From positions 1 to 64,000 of the forward strand of contig DATNQN010000040.1 in assembly GCA_036703985.1 (NCBI GenBank): a stretch of DNA of 64,000 bases, in the 5' to 3' direction. Under the pieces are notes generated by a model. That model saw only the letters and a program-made list of their open reading frames with translations. It was not told the DNA's origin and ran no database searches. The stretch's first letter is position 1. The number at the start of each line of letters is the position of its first letter. Positions 1 through 8,052 of this stretch are shown here, piece by piece. The translations under genes were made by a program, and so were the position numbers. The stretch comes from Leptolyngbyaceae cyanobacterium. GTDB taxonomy: Bacteria > Cyanobacteriota > Cyanobacteriia > Cyanobacteriales > Aerosakkonemataceae.

Positions 1-182
1 TAATCTTGGAAAGAATCAGCGAATCGCTGGCTAATCTTTAACTTTTTGTCTAATTCTGCTATTAAGATAATCCCGGCATTTGAAGTGATTCTTCCTCCCG
101 AAAAATTCGCGATGATTTCTTTTCCTTTAATTTTTCCCAAATTAAATTCCTTACTGGCTTTTTTTCGAGAATTGGGAGTCAT
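1..182 (-). CDS. IS1380-family transposase, N-terminal part (runs off left edge)
   Basis: Reading leftwards from the ATG at 180-182 gives 60 codons open to the window edge. Residues 27-45 (FSGGRITSNAG followed by IILIAELD) match the conserved start of IS1380-type DDE transposases, where a GGxxTSDAG segment precedes a leucine-rich helix. In this family the protein catalyses cut-and-paste movement of its own element. Only the first tenth or so of a normal protein is inside the window, so it cannot be said whether the gene is intact, and no terminal inverted repeat was identified with confidence upstream. The stretch is AT-rich like the rest of the first 3 kb. The family call rests on the short N-terminal motif alone. 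Confidence 0.6.
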   Translation of the reverse strand, partial: MTPNSRKKASKEFNLGKIKGKEIIANFSGGRITSNAGIILIAELDKKLKISQRFADSFQD

Positions 183-642
183 AAGCTGAGGAACATTAGA
201 TTTTTCTTACTCCTCAATTATAGCAAATTTATTCACCTGTTAATTGATGATTAAATAATTTAATTATCATCAAAAAATTACGGTCAATCTTTGATTTCCT
301 ACCCCTCTAATTCCTGATAATTTTGAATTGCTACCGATTCACACACTGTTGGATGTGGAAACTGGGTGTTTGCACGCTGAAACTATTATCCAGTAAGGCT
401 TTGGCGGTTGACGATCGCAAATTTTGTGAGAAATGCGGGGATCGCACGGTTTTTATCCGACCTCAACAAATCGCGTTGCTTCCAAATAGAATTATCCTGA
501 CAGTCCAATTATGGGTGGTCTATTAGTCAATAAGCACGTGCATTTTTTTAGTTGTTAGATATAAACCATAATTCTTAATACACTTCACAAAAGTTAACAC
601 AATATCGTTTACTTTTGTCTGACTACTTAGTGCCATAAAAAT

Positions 643-675
643 AACCGAAGATAGTTAACTTCGTTAACTTCGGTT
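643..675. repeat. Bulged inverted repeat with TTAACTTCGG arm
   Basis: The arm AACCGAA (643-649) pairs with TTCGGTT (669-675), and the inner GTTAAC (654-659) pairs with GTTAAC (663-668), leaving a four-base bulge and a TTC loop. The arm sequence TTAACTTCGG recurs exactly at 3291-3300 in a second hairpin on the other side of the lipase-like gene. It could be a terminator-like structure or a relic of a mobile element end. Confidence 0.5.
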
Positions 676-823
676 GAAAAAGAAGAGATTATATAAAAAA
701 ATTAATTTAAAGTATACCAAGGATTTTCACCTATGGGACGTTCACAATCTATCAAAAATCTGGAAGACAGAGAAGACGAATTTCGTACATATAAGTAGGT
801 GGGTGGGAAAATTCTCAAGTATC

Positions 824-1003
824 TCACGAAACGTTAAGCAGTTGAATGAGAGTTGAATTTAACACGTTGCGTACTGTAATTTCCTTTTTACCCTTAGCTT
901 CAACACCATTAATTACGGCATGAGCAATGGCTAATTCATTATCAAATGTTTGCCCTGAGAATTTATCTTTTTTTGAGATGATGCCATTCCAATTCAGTGG
1001 GAT
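824..1003 (-). pseudogene. Open gene fragment of unknown family (59 codons, no start codon)
   Basis: On the minus strand an open frame runs from just after a stop at 1004-1006 to TGA at 824-826. It contains the segments FDNELAIAHAVINGVEAKG and KEITVRNVLN, which look like real helical protein rather than random translation. There is no ATG, GTG or TTG near its beginning and no ribosome site, so it is probably the surviving C-terminal end of a decayed gene. I do not recognise the family. It lies head-to-head with the lipase-like gene and may belong to whatever was displaced when that gene arrived. Confidence that it was once coding is moderate to low. Confidence 0.35.
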
Positions 1004-1052
1004 TTATTTCTGTAAATTTAAAAATTGCACCCTAAAATCAGAGGTTTAAAGA

Positions 1053-2828
1053 ATGTCTACTACATACCTAAAAATCTATGGAATTTCAAGTACATACTCC
1101 GAAGGAATATTTGTACATATAGAAGATTTGATTATAGGAGACTGGGCTACTACAGATGATGGAAACTATATAGAAATAGGAGGTAGATGGGCTAATGAAA
1201 ATGCAACAGAAGAAAATTATTTTGTTGCAAATTCTATTAATGGAAATATTAAAGCACCAGAAGAATTACATAAAGAATTAATTTCTATAGGCAAAGCATT
1301 CATGCTACGTAAATACAAAAAAAATGTTGAGAATATTGTATATTTTGCAGGCAATCTATCATTAGGGTATGAATACCCTATTTTAAACACATCTGAAGAA
1401 AACAATATTTCTGTGGATAAAGACATATTTAATTACTCACAAATATTAAGATATGCTTTCGCATCTAGCTATGTATATTCTTTAGAAGAAAATACCGAAC
1501 CATGTAGTTTTGAAAAAAATCCAATTTTTCTTGAATTAATGAAGCCACAAGGAGCAGATAAAATCGACATAGTATATCAAATCAAAAATAAGTCTGATAA
1601 TTTCTATGCTGTCGCTATTAAAGTACCAAAAGTAAATCAACGAAAATTAGAAGAAGAAATAATAATAGCGTTTAAAGGTACTAGTAATCGAAGGGATTTG
1701 TATACAGATTTTTATCTCGCCGTTCAGAGATTTTATAATTCGAGGTTTCAATGGGAAGAGCTAGCTTACAATTTTGTCCAAAAAGTAATTGGAAATTATG
1801 CACCACACAATAATTGTATTCAACAAGGTTATGTTCAATATAATGGAACATACCCAATAGTATTAACAGGACATTCATTGGGAGGTTATATAGCTAAACA
1901 AATGAATGTGAGGACAGGTATAACAACGCGTGTATTTTCTGCTCCCACTACTTTTAAGTTGAGAGATTGGTTTCGGTTTTATCAGAATAAATTATATAGA
2001 AATAGTTGTATTAATTTTATAAGAAATAGTGACATAATAATTTATCCTGTATTAACAAATAATGAAGAGAATATGGTATTTTTTCCATCAACTTCAAATG
2101 TAGTGAATAACCATAAAATAGATTTGTTTATAGAAACTATATTTCTACCACTAGTCTCATCAGAATCAAAGGTTTCGTTAACACCTACAGGTTTATATAT
2201 TAAGCCTAGTTCAACATTGGGATCTGGGCAGAAATTCCCAGTAAATAAATGGAGATCTGAAAAATTAGATTTGCCTTTGGATGTAAAAATTCCTGTTGGA
2301 ACTATTATAGACTGGTGGATACCTGATGTTAGTACACTAATACCACCTGGGTTTTTACTTTGTAATGGACAAAAAATTGAAGATATTGAAAGTCCTTGGT
2401 ATGGTAAAAATGTTCCGGATTTAACTAATTTATTTGTTAAATGTGTAACCGATCTCTCTCAAGTAGGACAGGTGGATGGACAAGAGTTTGTTAGTCCAAT
2501 AGTTTGTATTACTGAAAACACTGGACAACACAAACATAATCTTCCCCCAGTAACTGGTATTATTTCTAATGACGATACTCCTATTCCAATAGATCCAACA
2601 GTAGGCACATCATATTATACTCGAGACGATCATAAAGGTTGGAGTAATAAGGTACATATTCGGGTTGATGATGGTGGTACCGATCAATATAACGAAGGGC
2701 ATCATAGACATATAATTGGAGGACAAACAGCTGACACAAAAGAAGGACATAGTCACCCATTAGAGATCAAAGACATTAACATAACACCAAAATGTATGAA
2801 ACTAGTAAAACTTATACGAATTAAATAA
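1053..2828 (+). CDS. Class-3 lipase-like protein fused to a phage tail-collar-like domain
   Basis: This 591-residue protein has no visible signal peptide or membrane segment. Residues about 185-360 look like an alpha/beta hydrolase of the lipase class 3 type: AFKGTSNRRD (206-215) fits the oxyanion region, TGHSLGG (272-278) is the nucleophile elbow with Ser275, and Asp327 (in RNSDIII) and His354 (in VVNNHK) are placed to complete a triad. Residues about 412-591 resemble a phage tail-collar/short tail fibre receptor-binding domain: PVGTIIDWW, PPGFLLCNGQ, VPDLTNLFVK, then three His-x-His pairs at 493/495, 551/553 and 566/568, and an ending ITPKCMKLVKLIRIK. In phage fibres such histidine pairs often bind metal and the domain contacts the target surface. 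The first 180 residues are unassigned. Base composition is clearly lower in GC than the genes after 3.6 kb, and an IS1380 fragment lies upstream, so transfer is likely. A secreted or injected effector is an inference; no secretion machinery is visible nearby. Confidence 0.7.
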   Translation: MSTTYLKIYGISSTYSEGIFVHIEDLIIGDWATTDDGNYIEIGGRWANENATEENYFVANSINGNIKAPEELHKELISIGKAFMLRKYKKNVENIVYFAGNLSLGYEYPILNTSEENNISVDKDIFNYSQILRYAFASSYVYSLEENTEPCSFEKNPIFLELMKPQGADKIDIVYQIKNKSDNFYAVAIKVPKVNQRKLEEEIIIAFKGTSNRRDLYTDFYLAVQRFYNSRFQWEELAYNFVQKVIGNYAPHNNCIQQGYVQYNGTYPIVLTGHSLGGYIAKQMNVRTGITTRVFSAPTTFKLRDWFRFYQNKLYRNSCINFIRNSDIIIYPVLTNNEENMVFFPSTSNVVNNHKIDLFIETIFLPLVSSESKVSLTPTGLYIKPSSTLGSGQKFPVNKWRSEKLDLPLDVKIPVGTIIDWWIPDVSTLIPPGFLLCNGQKIEDIESPWYGKNVPDLTNLFVKCVTDLSQVGQVDGQEFVSPIVCITENTGQHKHNLPPVTGIISNDDTPIPIDPTVGTSYYTRDDHKGWSNKVHIRVDDGGTDQYNEGHHRHIIGGQTADTKEGHSHPLEIKDINITPKCMKLVKLIRIK

Positions 2829-2938
2829 GAGGAAGTTTTCCAAACGCCGATATACAATATGCTGGGATTTGTCGTACTCCCAAATATATCCCAGATCTGC
2901 GGGTAGAGGTACACCAGCCAATTGTGGTAATGTCCCCC

Positions 2939-3043
2939 TTATTTACCAGTACGGTGAAGCGTACTGTTAGAATCGCAATTCCAATAGCGTTTTCCCGGAA
3001 TCGGATGCAAATCGATTTCCTGAATTGAAGTTGGATAATTCAT
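2939..3043 (-). pseudogene. Possible N-terminal remnant of an alpha-amylase-type gene
   Basis: From the ATG at 3041-3043 the minus strand encodes 34 residues before a stop. The segment IDLHPIPGKRYWNCD resembles the start of some cyanobacterial glycosidase family 13 proteins, in which such a stretch precedes the first catalytic-barrel strand. The remainder has no such resemblance, so at most the first 30 codons survive. The likeness is from memory of the family and is short, so confidence is low; chance cannot be excluded. Confidence 0.22.
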
Positions 3044-3261
3044 GGTTTTATGAAAAAATTAAACTGATAGCATCTCACTCATCAAGAGATAGCTAGTAAA
3101 ATCATTTTTTAAAATGCGGCTCGCATCTGTCTAGTATGCAAATTCCGTTCGGTCTAAACAACCGAATTTGAGGATTTTAAGGGCGAACTTAAAACAATCT
3201 TTCCATCAACTTCTAGAAGCGCCCAGCAATCAACATTTCAGCTAATTAACCCTTGAAAATG

Positions 3262-3300
3262 CCGAAGTTAATCGGACTCCGTTAAATTACTTAACTTCGG
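3262..3300. repeat. Perfect 10-bp inverted repeat (CCGAAGTTAA ... TTAACTTCGG)
   Basis: CCGAAGTTAA at 3262-3271 pairs with TTAACTTCGG at 3291-3300 across a 19-base loop. The arm is the same sequence as in the hairpin at 643-675. There is no T run after either arm, so it does not look like a simple terminator. The two copies bracket the lipase-like gene. Confidence 0.6.
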
Positions 3301-3632
3301 GACTAGTAAAAGGCGAGTAATATAGAATTAGCTAAGTGAATCTACAGGAGTTAATCCTTTAAATTTCACCTGCTCTCAGTCAGAAGTAAGGTACTGCATC
3401 TGTGTTTACACTCAGATTTCTTTAAGAAATTTTTTTAATGGGTGTACTTTTTAAAATAACTACGTTTTTGAGTTGTCGATCGTCCTGTCGATTTCGCTGC
3501 TTAAGCCATGCTGGTGGCTTGTGCTAGTTATTATATTCCCTGTTTGCTGGGCCATTTTAACAATGCACTAAAAACAGGCAATTTCGCTTATCTATAAAAA
3601 AATCAATTTATCAATTTGAGAGGTTTCCGCTC

Positions 3633-5027
3633 ATGCCTCACCGACGGAGCCGTAGACGTGGTGTAATCCTGACAAATCAAGGATTGCAGAAACTCCAAAG
3701 TGCAAAATCCGAATCCGAAAGTAATGAAAATTTTGATAAACGCTATTCCCGCGAAGCTTTAGGTTTTCGGATGGGTTTAGATCCCGATACAGTCGCCAAG
3801 GTATTTGCTTGCGAAGTCGGCGTCGATAAAAAAACCCTTAAGTGCTGTTTCCGAGCTTTTAATTTGGAACTCGAACCGGATGATTATCAGCTTGCCAAGC
3901 CAGAAAACAGAGAAATTCAAAGTGCAAAATTGGCTGTTGAAAATACTGTAGATTGGGGCGAAGCTCCCGATGTGTCGGAGTTTTACGGACGCACGGAAGA
4001 ACTGGCAACGCTCAAGCACTGGATTGTCAACGATCGCACGCGCCTAGTTACCTTATTAGGTATGCAAGGAATGGGCAAAACTTACCTATCCGTGAAGTTA
4101 GCTCAAAAAATTCAGGATAACTTCGAGTTTGTAATTTGGCGATCGCTCCTCCCTGCTTCGCCAGCCAACGATCTCTTAGCAGACCTGATTTCCGTCTTAT
4201 CCAATGGTCAAGAAACCCAATTACCAGAATCATTCAATCGGATCGTTTCACGGCTGATCGATTATTTGCAACGCCACCGTTGCTTGCTGGTATTAGACGG
4301 TGCTGACAGAATTTTCCAAGACTGTACCCCAAAAATGACCTGTCGAGACGGTATCTGTCTAGTCCACCCAACTAAGGGGAGATACTGTGAGTTGTTTAAG
4401 AGGGTAGGAGAAGCCACCCATCAAAGCTGTTTAATATTAACTAGTCAAATCAGATCCCACGAGATTGCCCTACTGGAAGGAGAGACACGACCAGTGCGGG
4501 TCTTTCGTCTTCAGGGATTACAGGTTAAAGACATCCAAAAACTTTTCAAAACCAAAGGAACCTTTAAAGGAACGCTAGACAACTGGAATCGATTAGCCGA
4601 ATATTATGCAGGAAATCCCTATGTTCTAAACCGCATTGCTACAACAATTTATCAGTTATTTAATGGAAATATCACTGAATTTTTAGAACAAAAAGTTACT
4701 GTTTTCGGGACAATTCTCAACAGTTTAGATCGGGAATTTGAAAATCTTTCGGATATAGCTAAAGCCATCATCCAATGTATAATTCTCAATCATCAACCTA
4801 TATCTTTTTCAAAGTTGCGAATACAGATACCATCCTCAGTTTCTGCGCCAGCACTCTTAGAAACTTTGGAACTCTTGCAAGCGCGATCGTGGATTGATAC
4901 CAATGCAGGTATGTTCTCTCTCCAACCGATGATGATGGAATATGCCAAATCTCTTCTAGTGGAAGAAAAAATACCCAAAGTTCAACCGATCGTTTTTCTA
5001 GAGCGAGAACGAATCGCACTAAGATAA
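3633..5027 (+). CDS. NB-ARC-type STAND ATPase with N-terminal HTH-like domain, lacking WD40 repeats
   Basis: The protein has 464 residues. Residues 1-85 form a basic, helix-turn-helix-like leader seen at the front of many cyanobacterial NB-ARC/WD40 proteins (MPHRRSRRRGVILTNQGLQK; GLDPDTVAKV; VGVDKKTLK). EFYGRTEEL (116-124) opens the ATPase, GMQGMGKT (143-150) is the Walker A loop, CLLVLDGAD (217-225) the Walker B strand, LILTSQ (267-272) a sensor-1-like strand and GNPYVLNRIATTI (327-339) the GLPL-like motif. A winged-helix region follows to about residue 440. Relatives normally continue into WD40 repeats; this one stops after about 25 more residues. The segment after Walker B contains four cysteines (231, 237, 242, 252), where relatives usually have a short YxPGYEGYG-like loop. 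The family works as a signal-triggered oligomerising switch, but the output here is unknown. The start has an upstream GAGAGG. Confidence 0.75.
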   Translation: MPHRRSRRRGVILTNQGLQKLQSAKSESESNENFDKRYSREALGFRMGLDPDTVAKVFACEVGVDKKTLKCCFRAFNLELEPDDYQLAKPENREIQSAKLAVENTVDWGEAPDVSEFYGRTEELATLKHWIVNDRTRLVTLLGMQGMGKTYLSVKLAQKIQDNFEFVIWRSLLPASPANDLLADLISVLSNGQETQLPESFNRIVSRLIDYLQRHRCLLVLDGADRIFQDCTPKMTCRDGICLVHPTKGRYCELFKRVGEATHQSCLILTSQIRSHEIALLEGETRPVRVFRLQGLQVKDIQKLFKTKGTFKGTLDNWNRLAEYYAGNPYVLNRIATTIYQLFNGNITEFLEQKVTVFGTILNSLDREFENLSDIAKAIIQCIILNHQPISFSKLRIQIPSSVSAPALLETLELLQARSWIDTNAGMFSLQPMMMEYAKSLLVEEKIPKVQPIVFLERERIALR

Positions 5028-5070
5028 GCCACACCTACCTACCGATCGGAATAAAAGACCGAATTAGCTA

Positions 5071-5103
5071 AAAAAAGGGAAGCTATTCTCTAGCTAGCTT
5101 CCC
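5071..5103 (-). terminator. Terminator for the Spy-like gene
   Basis: GGGAAGCTA (5077-5085) pairs with TAGCTTCCC (5095-5103). On the minus strand the stem is followed by a U run (the A run at 5071-5076), so it fits a factor-independent terminator for the leftward gene ending at 5160. It also lies 50 bases after the NB-ARC gene and may help separate the two convergent transcripts. Confidence 0.7.
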
Positions 5104-5159
5104 CGTGATTGGTTGATGAGTCTAAGGCAAAATGAAATTTCCAATTAGTAAATAGCCTA

Positions 5160-5630
5160 TTATTGACCACTTTGACCGCTTTGACCGCTTTGACCACTTT
5201 GCCGAACTTGATTTTGTAAACGTTGGAGTTGTTCCTCAGTCAGCAGTCCTCTAATTTGGTTATTAAAATTCTGATTAATTGACCGAATGCGATTCACTTG
5301 CTCTTGTGTCAGGTTGACTGATGCGATCGCCGCACCCTCATTTTGACCAGCTTCTATAGCTTCCTTATATTTGCTCTGCTGTTCGGTTGTTAAGACCCCC
5401 TCAATTTGTTGCTTGGTATCAATGTAAACCTCTCTAATTTTTTCGATCTGCTGAGGAGTTAGATTTAATACCTGTCGGAGTGACTGTCCCTGTTGGGTAG
5501 ATCCGGTCGGTTGTGCTGAAGGAGAGGGGGTGGGCGCACCAGATTGGGAGAAAGCAACACTAGGAATAAGAGTAGCAAGGGCTACAGTACTTGCTAGCAA
5601 GAAAACACGCTGGGCAGAATTAAAAGCCAT
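5160..5630 (-). CDS. Spy/CpxP-like LTxxQ-motif periplasmic protein
   Basis: The 156-residue protein begins with a clear signal peptide (residues 1-28; hydrophobic LLASTVALATLIPSVAFS with cleavage probably after AFS). A Pro/Ser/Thr-rich linker follows, then two copies of the LTxxQ pattern: NLTPQQIEKIREV (about 57-69) and NLTQEQVNRIRSI (about 107-119), each followed by a helix that ends in TxEQ. This is the signature of the Spy/CpxP family, small helical periplasmic proteins that bind unfolded proteins or dampen envelope stress signalling. The C terminus carries four GQSGQ-type units encoded by a 9-base repeat (5164-5200), which may vary in length by slippage. Its own terminator follows directly. 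Function in cyanobacteria is not established, so the role is inferred from family. Confidence 0.75.
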   Translation of the reverse strand: MAFNSAQRVFLLASTVALATLIPSVAFSQSGAPTPSPSAQPTGSTQQGQSLRQVLNLTPQQIEKIREVYIDTKQQIEGVLTTEQQSKYKEAIEAGQNEGAAIASVNLTQEQVNRIRSINQNFNNQIRGLLTEEQLQRLQNQVRQSGQSGQSGQSGQ

Positions 5631-5754
5631 TCAAAAAATCCTAAAAACTAAACAGGATGAATTTAGGGACTAACGTTCTCCTATCCTAAACCTTGCACTC
5701 GTGGTCTGTCCCTTAATTGAGGAAACAAATTTACTGGTTGAACGAACAACCCCG

Positions 5755-5776
5755 CGCTGTACTTTTAAGTACAGCG
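5755..5776 (-). terminator. Hairpin after the (p)ppGpp enzyme gene
   Basis: CGCTGTACTT (5755-5764) and AAGTACAGCG (5767-5776) form a perfect 10-bp stem with a two-base centre, 12 bases past the leftward stop at 5788. No strong U run follows on the minus strand, so it is a plausible but not certain terminator. Confidence 0.45.
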
Positions 5777-5787
5777 TCAGGACGATG

Positions 5788-8052
5788 TTACTCTTCTACT
5801 TGACTGATGCGACGTAGGTTCAAAATGTCGCTCATTTTCTTAATTTGGATAAAAATTCGCTCCAGTTGTTGGTAATCCTGAATATCAATCCCCAAATCGA
5901 TTACCGCTGGCTTGCCTTCATAAGTTTTCACCTGAGCATTTCGCACGTTAACGTTATTATCGGTAAGGCGAGACAGAATATCCTTAAGTACTCCTACTCG
6001 ATCGAGCACTTCAATTTGAATATTCACCGGATAAGTCAGAGGACGACCGCCGCTACAATCGATCGGATTCCAGCTAACAGGTACTAAGCGATCGCCCTCC
6101 ACATTTTCTAAATTAGGACATCCCTGCCTGTGAATGGAAATTCCCCGACTGTTGCGAGTCACCACCCCCATAATCCCTTCGCCCGGGATCGGATTGCAAC
6201 AACCAGCCAAGTGATAAAGCAATCCTTCCACCCCAGCAATGGGAGAATTCCCCTTCGATTGAGTTGCTGCCTTGTTTCCATTGCTAGATGGTAAGTTTTT
6301 GGTAGTGGGGAGCGCTGCTAAAACATCCGCTACCGAAGCGATCGGTTGTTGAGATTTCACCGTTTCTCGAATTCGATTTACCACCAAATTGAGCGTCACT
6401 TCTCCGTAACCCAATGCGGCGAGTAAATCTTCTACACTATGATAGTTACACCTTTCGGCTACTGCCTGCATCGGTTCCGATTTCAACAAAGCTTCAAAAC
6501 CACTCTTACCCAATTCCTTTTCTAGCAGTTCTCGACCGCGAGCGACATTTTCATCTCGGTGAGAGCGCTTGTACCATTGGCGAATCCGATTTTTCGCAGA
6601 AGGAGTCACCACGAAGTTCAACCAATCCAAACTGGGGTGACTGTTTTTCGTGGTGATGATATCTACGATATCCCCATTATTCAGCAGGGTATCTAGTTGG
6701 GCCATTCGCCCGTTAATCTTCGCCCCCGCACAGTGATTTCCCACTTCTGTATGGATGCGATAAGCAAAATCTACGGGCGTCGCCCCGTGACTCAAAGAAA
6801 TTACGTCGCCTTTGGGCGTGAAGACGTAGACATCATCCTCAAATAAATTCTTTTTGACGTTTTCTATATACTCTTGAGCATCATTCAAATCATGTTGCCA
6901 TTCCAGTAGTTGCCGCAACCAAGTAAACTTTTCATCCGATCCCGTTAGTTGAGTATGGGTAGATTTGCCAGTTTCTTTATACTTCCAATGGGCGGCGATC
7001 CCGTATTCTGCTACGTGGTGCATTTCCAACGTGCGGATCTGCACCTCTACCGGGCGTCCGGTAGGGCCAATCACGACCGTATGCAGGGATTGATAGCGGT
7101 TGGGTTTCGGTAAACCGATATAATCTTTAAATCGGCCTGGAACTGGTCGAAAAGAATCGTGAACGACAGCTAAAGATCGATAGCAAGCGTCATTTGTTTC
7201 TAAAATGATGCGAATTGCTGCTAAGTCGTAAATTTCGTGAAATTCTTTTTGCTGTCGCTGCATTTTTTGGTAAATGCCGTAAAGATGTTTGGGACGACCG
7301 CTGATATCGAGACACTTAACGCCTACTTGTTTCAGCCGTTCTTGGATGGTTTGGGTGATATTTAAGAGCCTTGCTTCTCGATCGGCCCGCTTTTCAGCTA
7401 CCAACTCTTGCATTTGCCGATAAGCTTCTGGTTCGAGATACTTAAAAGCTAGATCTTCCAATTCCCATTTAAAGCGTCCGATCCCCAGGCGATTGGCTAA
7501 TGGGGCAAAGATTTCTCGCGTTTCCAAAGCAATGCGACGGCGTTTTTCATCCGTTAGGTGTTCTAGGGTTCGCATATTATGTAAGCGATCGGCTAGTTTC
7601 ACTACGATCACCCGAATATCTTGCGCCATCGCCAGGAACATTCGGCGGAAATTTTCGGCTTGTCGTTCTGTCTTGCTAGAGAAACTTTCCGAAAACTTGG
7701 ATAGCTTGGTCACTCCTTCGACTAAATGGCGAACTTCCGCGCCAAACCGTTGTTCTATTTCTTCGATCGTGATTTCCGTGTCTTCTACTACATCGTGCAG
7801 AAATCCAGCCGCGATCATCGATCCCGTACCGCCCAAGTCTCTCAACAAACCTGCTACGGCGACGGGATGGCAAATGTACGGTTCTCCGGATTTGCGATAC
7901 TGACCTTCGTGTAATTTGTAGGCAAACTCGAAAGCTCGACAAATCAACCCATTGTCTGCGGGATCGCAGACACCGGGTTTATTGCATAAACAGTCCTGTA
8001 GCCAATCGGGAATTACACAGTTAATGGTGGAAGTGGGTGCTGTTGCGTTCAT
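5788..8052 (-). CDS. spoT: Bifunctional (p)ppGpp synthetase/hydrolase (Rel/SpoT)
   Basis: At 754 residues this has the full length of a long RSH enzyme, which makes and destroys the alarmone (p)ppGpp. The hydrolase HD domain is intact: His62, FLHDVVEDT with His86-Asp87, and ADRLHNMRTL (154-163). The synthetase follows: GRPKHLYGIYQKM, then RFKDYIGLPKPNRYQSLHT; RFKD, rather than EFDD as in monofunctional RelA, fits a two-way enzyme. The TGS domain is marked by DDVYVFTPKGDVISL, and the C terminus has a Cys-rich segment with HLAGCCNPIPG and a final ACT domain. Most cyanobacteria have one such enzyme, so it is probably the only long RSH in the cell. The ATG at 8050-8052 is a normal start. The gene stands alone, with 500 bases of non-coding DNA upstream. 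Confidence 0.95.
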   Translation of the reverse strand: MNATAPTSTINCVIPDWLQDCLCNKPGVCDPADNGLICRAFEFAYKLHEGQYRKSGEPYICHPVAVAGLLRDLGGTGSMIAAGFLHDVVEDTEITIEEIEQRFGAEVRHLVEGVTKLSKFSESFSSKTERQAENFRRMFLAMAQDIRVIVVKLADRLHNMRTLEHLTDEKRRRIALETREIFAPLANRLGIGRFKWELEDLAFKYLEPEAYRQMQELVAEKRADREARLLNITQTIQERLKQVGVKCLDISGRPKHLYGIYQKMQRQQKEFHEIYDLAAIRIILETNDACYRSLAVVHDSFRPVPGRFKDYIGLPKPNRYQSLHTVVIGPTGRPVEVQIRTLEMHHVAEYGIAAHWKYKETGKSTHTQLTGSDEKFTWLRQLLEWQHDLNDAQEYIENVKKNLFEDDVYVFTPKGDVISLSHGATPVDFAYRIHTEVGNHCAGAKINGRMAQLDTLLNNGDIVDIITTKNSHPSLDWLNFVVTPSAKNRIRQWYKRSHRDENVARGRELLEKELGKSGFEALLKSEPMQAVAERCNYHSVEDLLAALGYGEVTLNLVVNRIRETVKSQQPIASVADVLAALPTTKNLPSSNGNKAATQSKGNSPIAGVEGLLYHLAGCCNPIPGEGIMGVVTRNSRGISIHRQGCPNLENVEGDRLVPVSWNPIDCSGGRPLTYPVNIQIEVLDRVGVLKDILSRLTDNNVNVRNAQVKTYEGKPAVIDLGIDIQDYQQLERIFIQIKKMSDILNLRRISQVEE

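Larger units (their letters stand above)
183..1052. other. AT-rich intergenic stretch with remnants, no convincing intact gene
   Basis: This 870-base stretch separates the transposase start from the lipase-like gene. Short open frames at 323-526 and 674-856 show no recognisable motif and no good ribosome site, so they are not called. It contains a bulged hairpin (643-675) and a leftward open fragment (824-1003), both listed separately. The last 50 bases before 1053 must hold the promoter and leader of the lipase-like gene; only a weak purine-rich AGAGG is visible about 8 bases before the start. Confidence 0.5.
2829..3632. other. 800-base stretch without an intact gene
   Basis: The stretch holds a short leftward gene fragment (2939-3043), a perfect 10-bp hairpin (3262-3300), and at 3416-3437 a small near-palindrome ATTTCTT/AAGAAAT followed by a T run, which could end transcription rightwards although its loop is too small to be convincing. 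The final 90 bases before 3633 would hold the promoter of the NB-ARC gene. No other coding signal was seen. Confidence 0.5.

Noticed and set aside
323-526. 67-codon open frame near the left edge
   Set aside because: No ribosome site, no recognisable motif and a composition rich in Cys, Trp and Leu unlike real proteins; treated as chance.
674-856. 60-codon open frame beginning MKKKRLYKK
   Set aside because: Starts at the end of a hairpin, has no motif and overlaps a more protein-like fragment on the other strand.
5160-5210. Repeat at the end of the Spy-like gene as a CRISPR or REP element
   Set aside because: Nine-base coding repeat without spacers or palindromes.
7493-7903. 136-codon plus-strand frame inside spoT
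   Set aside because: Antisense shadow of a well-conserved gene; Arg/Ser-rich composition typical of shadows.
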